37,391 nucleotides of DNA, from contig NZ_JANQOM010000067.1 in assembly GCF_028289625.1 (NCBI RefSeq), forward strand, positions 1-37,391. Reading direction: 5' to 3'. Shown piece after piece: positions 16,433 to 25,733 of the stretch (positions are counted from its first letter, which is position 1; each line of letters begins with the position of its first letter). Origin of the DNA: Winogradskyella sp. GTDB taxonomy: Bacteria > Bacteroidota > Bacteroidia > Flavobacteriales > Flavobacteriaceae. Below the pieces are notes generated by a model. That model had not been told where the DNA came from and made no database searches. It worked only from the letters and a program-made list of their open reading frames with translations. The translations under genes and the position numbers were made by a program.

Positions 16433-17416
16433 TCTATAATAACTTTGGCTTGTCCCTTTGGTACATGGGCAATTACTGGCGCTCTGTAAAAGATTTAAAC
16501 CAATAGTAACAACATGTGTTCCCGTGTTAAAACCAGACAAATCATTAAAGGTTAATTGATAGGAATAGGCAAAATAGAGCTTATTATGCAATATACCAGC
16601 CATAGGCCCAAGGTTTAAAGGATCCAAAAACTGGTCATTAAGAAAACGGTACGAAGCACCAATCCAGTAATAATCTCCGTTTCTATTAAACTTTCTATAC
16701 TTAAAATTTAAGTCGGTAGCCGAACGGTTATCACTATCAAAGAATTGAAAGAATACCGAAGGTTCGAATTCTACATCCTTATTATGTTCCGGACTAAATA
16801 CATATCCTGAATATACTTGATAATTCAACAATAGACGTGGTTCTATACCACCAGTAAAGTCATCAATATCCTTAGATACTAAGTTGTTGGCATTAAAACT
16901 TAAATAAAACTTGTTCCAACGGTAAAGAAATCCAGCATCAAAATTATTATTGTTGATAGCTCTGTCACCATCGATAGCAGGATCTAGGATTGGGATTTCG
17001 AAAGTGGTGTTGAAATTTTCAATATCTATTCTAAAGTTATTGATATTATAGGATAGGCCAAACGAAAGATATTGCTTGGATTTCCAGTCTAAAATTAAAT
17101 GATGGGCAAACGAAAGTTTAAGCCCTTTTTGGCGTGTATTACCATTTTTATCATTGTATGCTGAGATACCGACTCCCGAACGGTTAGAGATTCTAAAATC
17201 TGCATATATGGATTGGTTATCCGGTGCGTTTTTAATACCAACCCATTGTGTTAAACCATTAGCTCTAATTTTTAGATTATCGCCAATACCTGCAAAAGTT
17301 GGTGAAATCACAAAGTCATTATCCGCTAAATACTGTGTCCAAACAGGTAAATTTAACTCTTGACTCATACCTTGAGTCATTATTAAAAGCGATATATATA
17401 GTAAAAATCTTTTCAT
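16427..17416 (-). CDS. sprF: PorP/SprF family T9SS outer-membrane protein (SprF-like)
   Basis: The 329-residue protein has a signal peptide (MKRFLLYISLLIMTQGMSQ) and then a beta-barrel of the PorP/SprF family. The diagnostic start LPVWTQYLADNDFVISPTFAG is followed by strands rich in aromatic residues and asparagine (GLSYNINNFRID, DAGFLYRWNKFYLSFNANNL, YYWIGASYRFLNDQF, LYFAYSYQL). PorP/SprF proteins dock individual type B sorting-domain cargo at the T9SS. In F. johnsoniae SprF is needed for surface export of SprB and its gene directly follows sprB. Here it begins 29 bp after the stop of the giant adhesin gene. Family assignment is firm; the gene symbol rests on synteny. Confidence 0.85.
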   Translation of the reverse strand: MKRFLLYISLLIMTQGMSQELNLPVWTQYLADNDFVISPTFAGIGDNLKIRANGLTQWVGIKNAPDNQSIYADFRISNRSGVGISAYNDKNGNTRQKGLKLSFAHHLILDWKSKQYLSFGLSYNINNFRIDIENFNTTFEIPILDPAIDGDRAINNNNFDAGFLYRWNKFYLSFNANNLVSKDIDDFTGGIEPRLLLNYQVYSGYVFSPEHNKDVEFEPSVFFQFFDSDNRSATDLNFKYRKFNRNGDYYWIGASYRFLNDQFLDPLNLGPMAGILHNKLYFAYSYQLTFNDLSGFNTGTHVVTIGLNLLQSASNCPCTKGTSQSYYRL

Positions 17417-17445
17417 CTTAGTAGGTTTAATTCAATAGATTTAGC

Positions 17446-20400
17446 TTACCTGTATAATGTAAAATGTCCAACAAATTCTCTATCAACGTTAGGGTCGTTC
17501 GTTTTAACAACAAACCAATAATCTCCAGTAGGTAATTCATGACCATTATATCTTCCGTCCCATACTTCTCCAACGCGATACGTAGCGACTTTACGTCCAT
17601 AGCGATCAAAAATATCAAAGGTTAGGTTTGGATAATTCTGTGTACATCCTGGCGCCCAAGTATCAAATTCCCCATCGCCATTTGGTGTAAACCAATTTGG
17701 GATACAGATATCTACAAATTCAAGCTCTATTTGTGCTTCGGCAAAGCAACCATTGCTATCCGTAACAACAATGGTATAAATACCTGTTTCGTAGATTAAG
17801 AAGGTATTATCACTTCCATAATCTTCACCATTCATGGTAAATGTGTAGTCACCTGTACCACCTGAGGCATCGGCTATGATTTCATTAATTTCACCTTCCG
17901 ATAATGCTAAGGTCACAGGATCGTATGGATCTATATCAAAGAATTCTGTATTAACGATACAACCGTTAGTATGCCTTACGCTTATATAGTGATCCAAGCC
18001 AACAGGAACGTCAGTAAATACATTACTTAACTGATATGGCCCGCCGTTTAATGAGTAATCTAAATCATCCAAGTCAACAGTAGATTCATCAACAGTGACG
18101 GTAACTACATTACTTAGATTGTTATCTTCACAAACAGATTCTATCAATAATTCTGGATTTATGCTTACAGATTCTGGGAACGTAATATTCCATTCAGATT
18201 CGCAACCTTCAGCATCTCTTATATAAACAATATGATCGCCACCAACTAGATTGGTGAAGTCAAACTCCGTTTGTGTTGGACTTCCAGTAGTATATGGACC
18301 ATCATAGTTATCCAAGCTAACGCTATATGGCATATTTCCGCCAGAAATATCTATACTGAATTCACCATTAGCATCACCTTCACAGAGTTCTGGGAAGAAC
18401 GAATCGCTTATAATGGTAATAAGCACTGGCTCTGGACTTAAAATTGTAAAATCGAAAGTCAAATAACATCCCAGTTGATCCTGTACAATAACCGTGTAAT
18501 CACCAGCCGCTAAATTTTCAAACACATTAGTATCAAAGAATTGATTTAATTGTGGTGAGATGGCATATTGAATAGTTCCCGTTCCACCATTAGCTGTAAC
18601 TTCAACAAAACCATTATCATTACCAGTACAGGTTACATTGTTTACGGCTATTGTAGCCTCCAACTGTGTCGTTGGTTCAGTAATAGTTATTGGAGCTGTA
18701 GTCGTGCTACAATCACCACTTTCTACCATCACCATATAATCGCCAGCAACTAATCCTGCGAAAAATCCTGGGGTATCCTGTGTAGCATTAACAGTGTTGC
18801 CCAAGCCATCTTGCAAGGTGTAACTATAATTTCCTAATCCGCCTTGGGCCGTGGCTATTATTGATCCGGTATTGTCGCCCGCACAATTGATAGATGGATT
18901 AGAAGATTCTAGATTTAGAACCAACTCTGGAAGCGGATCAATCGTAATTTCATTGGATACATTAGAAATACAACCATTGGTATCCCTAACATAATACGCA
19001 TAAGTTCCTTCAGGTACAGCGAATGTTGTTGAAGTGCTAAAACTACCCAATACGGTTGCAAATGTACTTGTAGTACTATACTCGTATGGACCTGTTCCGC
19101 CTGAAGCACTTAAGGTTAAAGTAGATTCAATAAAACAAGTTTGTGTAGATGCTCTAACCAAATCCACATCAAGTGGAGTAGGGTCCGATATTACAATATC
19201 CAATGAGGTCATCTCACAGTCAAATCCATCAGTTATGGTAATGTTATACGTGCCAGCACCTAAATCATTAAACACATTTGAGGTTTGTGGACCAGAAGAA
19301 CTAACTACTGGTGCGATTGTATTTAATGTATACGAATAATTGCTGCCTTGTCCACCAGAAACCATATCTACTGTAATACTCGCATCTTGGTCTCCGAAAC
19401 AAGCTAAAACAGTGGTGCTAGCCGTAAATGTCGCAGTTATCGGATTAGGCTCGTTAAGTGTTATTGTTTCTGATGCGAGGCAACCTTCTGAATCTCTTAC
19501 CGTTACTGTATATGTTCCAGCAGATAAATCTGAGAATACATTGTTACTCGAATATGCTGAAGTTGCATCTCCACTTAACTCATATTCATAATTTCCCCAA
19601 CCACCATCTGCAATAGCTGTTATAGTACCTTGGTTATTATCACAGGTGACATTAGATGTTTCTGTTAAGCCCAAAGTTAGATTTTCTGTTGGTGATGTTA
19701 TCACGATGTTTCCTGTATTAGTACAGAAAGGAAAATCGGTCTGGGTAATCGTAACCGAAAAGGTTCCTGATTGCAGACCAGTTACAGTCAACGGATTTGT
19801 AGATGTATTTGCGTTTACAACTCCTGTAACCGAAGCTCCTAAACTATCAAAAACTTCATAAGTATAAGCACCTGAAAAATTAGAAATATCAATATCAAAA
19901 GCACCTGTATTATCACCGAAACACACTGTATTAGAAGATGTTAAGTTGAATAATGGAAGTATAGCTTCAGGTACTGAAATTGTTGTTTCACTGGTACATA
20001 ATAGTACGGTATCCGTAATTGTAATGGTATAAATACCAGAAGGAACACCTGCAAATACATTTCCACTTAGACTGATTGAAGCAGGATTTGGTGATATGCT
20101 ATACGTATAAGAACCAGAACCTCCAGAGCCTGTTACTATAATTTCACCATCATCATTGTTACATGATGGTAAAGCTGTTGCATCTGCTATGATATCTATT
20201 GGCCCATCGATATCTATTGAAATTAAATCACCACAACCATTGGCATCTTGTATTTCTATAGTATGAGTACCAGCAAATAAGTTAGAAATTGTAAATGGAG
20301 CTGTTTGTACTTGAAACGCACCTCCATCAATGCTATAACTGTATGGCGGAGTTCCAGGAATATCGAGTGTAACATCTATCGCATAATTACCATCTGTAAT

Positions 20401-23400
20401 TTCACAAGTATTATTGACTGTCGCCGAAATAGTTGGAGAATCGTCCATATCAACAATAGTTACAGGGCTACTCACAATACAACCAAAGGCATCCAATACA
20501 TGGACATAGTAACTACCAGCATCAACATTAAACGCCCTTGCAGAATCCCATCCTGCATCAGTGGCTAATGGAGCTGTAGGTGTTGTTGTGATTTGATAGT
20601 CATAAGGTGCTGTTCCGTTTTGGCCAAAAGCACTAATAACACCTGAATTCGGATTACAATTCGCATTTTGGTTAACAGAAACGGTTAAATCTAGTGGTGC
20701 AGGTGACTCTAAAATCTCAAAAATTTGAGATGCGGTTTCACAACCATTGAAAGCTCCTGTTCCATTTTCAGTGAAGACAAGGTAATATTGCCCAGGAGTT
20801 AATGTTCCAGGATTTGGCGTTGTTACGGTCTCTGGCACTCCAAAAGTTACAGGTATATTCGTCGGACCATTAACTAATTGATTGTCTAAAGCTGTATAAA
20901 TTGAATAGTCTACAGAAGTTGTGGTACTATCAAAATTGTCTATAGTAAAGGTAACACTACCATCTGCAGCACCTAAACAGGTTACATTATTAGGCGCAAC
21001 GGTTGATGTTAATGTTGAAGCGGGATCTATTGCAAAATCTGCAGGTTTTACAAAATAACAATCCGTCACCAAATCATGAACCACAAAAGTGTAAAGTACG
21101 CCAGGAATTAAGTTGGTAAATGTTCTGACATTACCACCAGGTGTATCTGGTGGGAAATATGTCGATGTATAAGGAATTGTATTGAATTCTAAAATACCAA
21201 ACTCGTAACTACCACTTCCAACTGCGGATACCGCAGTAACTTGAGCAACACCACCTGTCGTACAATCTGGTACTGAGATATTAACATTAATGATTAAGTC
21301 TGATGGCGGGGAAGCCATAGTTATTTGTTGTGATAAACTACAGCCATTGGCATCTACAACATTGATGGTATAGATACCAAAATTGATGATATTAAAGGTA
21401 TGGTCTTCGTTTGAAGTTGCATTGTAGGGATTGCCAGCAATGACATCCCCAAAATTATTTGAGATATAATAGGTAAAAGGAGCGGTGCCACCAGTCACAT
21501 TTTCAATAGTAATTGAACCTAATGAAGAACCACCAGGATTAGTACATGTAATATCGGTTTTAGTCAAATCAAAATTAATAGCATCAGGTTCAGAGAGAGT
21601 AATTGTTTCAGTTGTGAAACAAGAGTTTGCATCTGTAATGGTTATGGTGTAAGTACCAGCTGGTAAACTTGTAGTCTGAGTACCGTAATTTGTTCCAGTG
21701 GTGTCATTATTAACATTAATCGTAAAGGGAGGTGCTCCGACTGTATCGTCAATAGTAATATCTATAGCACCGTTAGCGTCACCATTACAAAGAATAGGTT
21801 GACCTTCTACAACAGCACTGAATGCAGGCGGTGTAATAGGATTCACTGTAATTACTGATGATTCGGCAGTACAACCGTTAGCATCTGTAATCTGGAATTG
21901 GTACGTGCCTGCCGTTGATGTGTTATAAGTAAATATTGCACTTGTCGAGCCTAAAGACGTATAAGCAGCACCATTGATAGAAACTTCGTAAGTGTAAGGA
22001 GCTGTACCTATAATAGTTCCAGTCAGTTCCGCATCAGGTGTAGCAGTACAATCCAAACCTTCCGTTAAAACCACATTTACTGTTGGAGTAGGGATTGAAT
22101 CAATTGTATAAGATTCACTGTAAACACAATCATTTTCGTCCCTGACCTGGAATGTGTAGGTGTCAGGAACCAATCCCGTAAATACATTTGAGGTTTGATA
22201 CGGAGTAGCGGCAGTGGCTGGAGCAATGATTTGATATTCTAATACACCTGAGCCACCAACGACATTGGATATAGTAACATCGCTAGTTAATGCAGGGCAT
22301 AGAACAGGAGTATTCGTAAATTCTAGATCTGTTGGCGGGTTTAAAGCGTCAATCGTTATTTCATTTGTTACTGCTGTACATATATTAGTATCTCTAATAA
22401 TTATGGTATAAGAACCTTGTGTTAATCCTGTAAACACATTACTTGTTTGAAAATTAATACCATCTATACTGTATTCATAAGGAGGATTTCCACCAGATAC
22501 TCCAGTAACGGTAATCGTACCTGTGGTGTTACACGTAAAAGGAGCCGATAATTCAGCAGTACCAGAGATGGCTATTTCTTCAATTATAGTTACGGTTTGT
22601 GGAGTTGTTGTACATACAGAAGGGCCTAAAGTATATTCTAATACAACGTCGTAATCACCGGCAACCAAGCCAGTAAACACATTAGAGTTTGTAAAGTTTG
22701 TACCTCCATCAATACTGTAGACGATGCTATTTCCGTTCGGATTGGTTACGTTTATAGTGATGGTTCCCGTATCTCCGGTACCACCACATAAGATATCGGT
22801 TGTCGTTATATTGAATTCAGGTGATGGAATATCATCTACAGTAATCGTAGTATTGGCTTCACAATTATTAGAATCCACAACTAAAATATCAAAGGTACCA
22901 GGTGCAGTAACTTCTATTTGCGGGACCGTTTGAAAATCTGTGGACCCATTAATAAAATAAAAGTAGGGTGGAGTACCACCTTCGGGATAAATGGTGATTT
23001 CTCCATTTGTACAGCTTAAAGGGGTTGTTAATGCAGCTGTAACCGTTAATAGAGGTGGTTCAACAATGGTGACATCTTCAGAATAAAGACAGCCATTTTC
23101 AGTTTCAACCGTAACCGTGTACGTTCCTGTGTTTAGATTATCGAATAAATAGGTGTTCTCTATAATTGGCCCAACGGTATTAACTAAGGTTCCTCCTTCA
23201 CTTATGGTAAAGGTGTACTGAGGATCGACATCATTAGCTGCCAATTGTATACTACCTCGCTCTCCAAAGCAGAGCGGTTGAGAAATTGTTGACGTTACCG
23301 AGAAGTCTCTATCCCTAATAAGTACATCTGGAACCGAAAAAATACATGGGTTAGTTGGCACTCCGATTTGTCTTACATAAACGGAATAAGTACCAGGAGT

Positions 23401-25668
23401 GGTAATGGTAAATACATTACTTGTTTGAAAGTTAACACCATCAATACTGTATTCATATCCAGAAGGCACATCATTAACAGTAATACTTCCATTGGTGCTA
23501 CAAATAATATCGGTTGAAACCACCGTAGGCACCAATAAGTTTTGATAAACATTAAAATAGAATTGATTAAAGCAGCCTCCAGGATAATTAATGGTTAAGC
23601 GGAATTGTCCAGCAGCATTTGCTAAAAAATCTGGTCCTGTAGCGACTTCGTTCCATGTACAACTAGGATCTTCATTAGCACAATCAGGATCGGAAACTGC
23701 GGCACAACTCGATTCATCCAATTGTTCCCAAATAATGGATATGGAATCGGAAATGTTTGTTTCGATAAATCTTGAATCATTCGCACCACATAAAAATATG
23801 TTAGGTAGTAGTTTTCCATCATTAGGACAGGTGACAACTTCATCTGCGTATGGTATAACAGGATTATCTACATTACCCCCAAACAGTTCCACTTCATACA
23901 CTTGTTCAATAGATTGGCAAGGCGCTATGGCATTATTGAATGAATAGTAGGTTCCAGTTGATGTAACGGTAATGGTCTGCGTATTACCTATGACAGGAGT
24001 TCCTGATGGGTTTGTTGACCAAGTATAGGAATCGTAACCATCTGCCGCGGTTAGCTCAACACTATCACCACATAAAATCACTTCTTCAATAAATTCACAG
24101 TCCAAATCCGCTAAAAAGTTAGTAGCCTGAGGTGATAGTAAACAGCCTGTATTACTATTTAAACTCGGGTCATCAGTAATTTGAAATGTCGGGTTGAAAA
24201 ATCCATTATAAGTCGCAAAGGCTTGATTATTGATAATGTTAGAACACGCGTCAGCTAGTTCACCACATGTATCTACAACCTGTACTTCAATTCTAATTTC
24301 ATAGCGTGGATCATCTTCTTCTACTAAAGAATTGTCAATATCAAAAACAAGCTCTCGTGTTACTGGATCATAACTAGCCACTGTGACACCAGGAGGTAAG
24401 ATTAAATCCGTTGGATGGTTATAAATAATATTGATAGGGAGAATATCCCGTATTTGGAAATTTGTGGCATTGTCATTACCAATATTTTGAAAACCAATAA
24501 CATAGTTGAGCGGTGCGCCAAGATTTACAAGCTGACCTCCAATATCATTTCCAGTATCGTCTTCAACAATTTTTGTAAGAACAATATCCGGTTCAATGAT
24601 TTCGACGGCAAATGCAAAGAAGTAGGGGAAATAGGTGTCGCCACTTGTCTCTAACCGTATAGTTCCAGAGGTGGCATCATTAGCAATGACTGAGTTACCT
24701 GGATTCGGGATGGCAATCGTACCTGTATCAAAACCAAGTGTGTTAGTACTATTTGGTACACGATTGTTTACTGGAGTTGCATCCAATCGGGTTACTGAAC
24801 TATTAAAGAAGTTAGCAACAGGTCTATCGGTTGTTGATAAACTGACGCCATTTAATCTTAAGCGATCACCTAAAATTGGACTATCACCTTCAAGTGTGGC
24901 GAATGCAAAATTAGCTCTCACTGGAGCAGGGGCAGGAACTGTTCTAAAGCCATCTACTGGAATATCTAAATTTGGATTTCCACCAGGAACACTAATAGCA
25001 CTGAAACCATCAAAACTTGTGATGGACTTACCAGGTAGGGTAGGATCTTCATAGACAATGAATAACGACCAACCCGCGGATTGCCCAGTACCATTAAAAG
25101 GGGTAAAATTAGCGGTTTCACCTAAGCCAGAAGATACATTAGCAACCGTATAAGTTCCTAAATCTGCTCCCGAACCAAAACTTGTTACAATATTAGTTAC
25201 GTCCGCAAAACAAGCATAAGAAAAACTATCACCACCATCTATGGTCGTTCCGTTGGCGTCAAAAATCAAAGTTCCTGTGATATCATTGTATCCACCAGAA
25301 GGTCCTCTGAGCTTTACTTCGGTAATAGGTTCGTTTCCAGGGTTTACTGCTCCCCAATACAACCCTGCATATATAATCTGATAACAATTTGGGTTTGGTA
25401 TTACTAAATCTGCACTTGATGAACTAAATGTTGAAGGATCTCCATCAATGTCGATATATTGCATGTTAACATTATGATTGAAGATACTTCCATCATTAAA
25501 TGGATCATTACTAGGACCAAGAATATTATTCCCAATTAAAACAATGTCACCCTTTAAATCTTCATTGAATCTTGGTGTAAATGGCACATAATTTTGTGCA
25601 TAAGTTGCCACGCTAAAGCATAAAGCTAAAATTGCGATTAATGCCTTTGAAAAAGTAGGTTTTTTCAT
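17446..25668 (-). CDS. sprB: Giant SprB-like surface adhesin with about 23 repeats and T9SS type B signal
   Basis: The 2740-residue, cell-surface motility adhesin type protein starts with a signal peptide at 1-24. An N-terminal module covers about 25-355 (YAGLYWGAVNPGNEPITEVKLRG). A DUF11-like region covers about 360-480 (LTKIVEDDTGNDIGGQLVNL, FQNIGNDNATNFQIRDILP). A Cys-rich linker follows, then about 23 SprB-type repeats of about 80 residues from roughly 720 to 2650. Each repeat typically has an early Cys, a central YSIDGxNFQTSNVFTGL-type segment and ends GxYTVxVxDxNGC. The type B sorting domain lies at about 2655-2740 (CIPNWFTPNGDGEFDTWAPG and WDGRYNGHELPTGDYWFVV). F. johnsoniae SprB is over 6000 residues, so this is a shorter relative. 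It is flanked by sprD- and sprF-like genes; the symbol is inferred from architecture and order. Confidence 0.85.
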   Translation of the reverse strand: MKKPTFSKALIAILALCFSVATYAQNYVPFTPRFNEDLKGDIVLIGNNILGPSNDPFNDGSIFNHNVNMQYIDIDGDPSTFSSSSADLVIPNPNCYQIIYAGLYWGAVNPGNEPITEVKLRGPSGGYNDITGTLIFDANGTTIDGGDSFSYACFADVTNIVTSFGSGADLGTYTVANVSSGLGETANFTPFNGTGQSAGWSLFIVYEDPTLPGKSITSFDGFSAISVPGGNPNLDIPVDGFRTVPAPAPVRANFAFATLEGDSPILGDRLRLNGVSLSTTDRPVANFFNSSVTRLDATPVNNRVPNSTNTLGFDTGTIAIPNPGNSVIANDATSGTIRLETSGDTYFPYFFAFAVEIIEPDIVLTKIVEDDTGNDIGGQLVNLGAPLNYVIGFQNIGNDNATNFQIRDILPINIIYNHPTDLILPPGVTVASYDPVTRELVFDIDNSLVEEDDPRYEIRIEVQVVDTCGELADACSNIINNQAFATYNGFFNPTFQITDDPSLNSNTGCLLSPQATNFLADLDCEFIEEVILCGDSVELTAADGYDSYTWSTNPSGTPVIGNTQTITVTSTGTYYSFNNAIAPCQSIEQVYEVELFGGNVDNPVIPYADEVVTCPNDGKLLPNIFLCGANDSRFIETNISDSISIIWEQLDESSCAAVSDPDCANEDPSCTWNEVATGPDFLANAAGQFRLTINYPGGCFNQFYFNVYQNLLVPTVVSTDIICSTNGSITVNDVPSGYEYSIDGVNFQTSNVFTITTPGTYSVYVRQIGVPTNPCIFSVPDVLIRDRDFSVTSTISQPLCFGERGSIQLAANDVDPQYTFTISEGGTLVNTVGPIIENTYLFDNLNTGTYTVTVETENGCLYSEDVTIVEPPLLTVTAALTTPLSCTNGEITIYPEGGTPPYFYFINGSTDFQTVPQIEVTAPGTFDILVVDSNNCEANTTITVDDIPSPEFNITTTDILCGGTGDTGTITINVTNPNGNSIVYSIDGGTNFTNSNVFTGLVAGDYDVVLEYTLGPSVCTTTPQTVTIIEEIAISGTAELSAPFTCNTTGTITVTGVSGGNPPYEYSIDGINFQTSNVFTGLTQGSYTIIIRDTNICTAVTNEITIDALNPPTDLEFTNTPVLCPALTSDVTISNVVGGSGVLEYQIIAPATAATPYQTSNVFTGLVPDTYTFQVRDENDCVYSESYTIDSIPTPTVNVVLTEGLDCTATPDAELTGTIIGTAPYTYEVSINGAAYTSLGSTSAIFTYNTSTAGTYQFQITDANGCTAESSVITVNPITPPAFSAVVEGQPILCNGDANGAIDITIDDTVGAPPFTINVNNDTTGTNYGTQTTSLPAGTYTITITDANSCFTTETITLSEPDAINFDLTKTDITCTNPGGSSLGSITIENVTGGTAPFTYYISNNFGDVIAGNPYNATSNEDHTFNIINFGIYTINVVDANGCSLSQQITMASPPSDLIINVNISVPDCTTGGVAQVTAVSAVGSGSYEFGILEFNTIPYTSTYFPPDTPGGNVRTFTNLIPGVLYTFVVHDLVTDCYFVKPADFAIDPASTLTSTVAPNNVTCLGAADGSVTFTIDNFDSTTTSVDYSIYTALDNQLVNGPTNIPVTFGVPETVTTPNPGTLTPGQYYLVFTENGTGAFNGCETASQIFEILESPAPLDLTVSVNQNANCNPNSGVISAFGQNGTAPYDYQITTTPTAPLATDAGWDSARAFNVDAGSYYVHVLDAFGCIVSSPVTIVDMDDSPTISATVNNTCEITDGNYAIDVTLDIPGTPPYSYSIDGGAFQVQTAPFTISNLFAGTHTIEIQDANGCGDLISIDIDGPIDIIADATALPSCNNDDGEIIVTGSGGSGSYTYSISPNPASISLSGNVFAGVPSGIYTITITDTVLLCTSETTISVPEAILPLFNLTSSNTVCFGDNTGAFDIDISNFSGAYTYEVFDSLGASVTGVVNANTSTNPLTVTGLQSGTFSVTITQTDFPFCTNTGNIVITSPTENLTLGLTETSNVTCDNNQGTITAIADGGWGNYEYELSGDATSAYSSNNVFSDLSAGTYTVTVRDSEGCLASETITLNEPNPITATFTASTTVLACFGDQDASITVDMVSGGQGSNYSYTLNTIAPVVSSSGPQTSNVFNDLGAGTYNITITDGFDCEMTSLDIVISDPTPLDVDLVRASTQTCFIESTLTLSASGGTGPYEYSTTSTFATVLGSFSTSTTFAVPEGTYAYYVRDTNGCISNVSNEITIDPLPELVLNLESSNPSINCAGDNTGSIIATAQGGLGNYSYTLQDGLGNTVNATQDTPGFFAGLVAGDYMVMVESGDCSTTTAPITITEPTTQLEATIAVNNVTCTGNDNGFVEVTANGGTGTIQYAISPQLNQFFDTNVFENLAAGDYTVIVQDQLGCYLTFDFTILSPEPVLITIISDSFFPELCEGDANGEFSIDISGGNMPYSVSLDNYDGPYTTGSPTQTEFDFTNLVGGDHIVYIRDAEGCESEWNITFPESVSINPELLIESVCEDNNLSNVVTVTVDESTVDLDDLDYSLNGGPYQLSNVFTDVPVGLDHYISVRHTNGCIVNTEFFDIDPYDPVTLALSEGEINEIIADASGGTGDYTFTMNGEDYGSDNTFLIYETGIYTIVVTDSNGCFAEAQIELEFVDICIPNWFTPNGDGEFDTWAPGCTQNYPNLTFDIFDRYGRKVATYRVGEVWDGRYNGHELPTGDYWFVVKTNDPNVDREFVGHFTLYR

Positions 25669-25733
25669 GATACTCGGTTTTACTTCCTTACTATTTCTTG
25701 GGGCAATGCAATAGTAAAGAACTGCTTAACTTA

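Noticed and set aside
24635..25054. Plus-strand open frame of 139 codons inside the adhesin gene
   Set aside because: It lies fully antisense to a conserved domain of the giant adhesin and shows no independent start signal or recognisable protein features.
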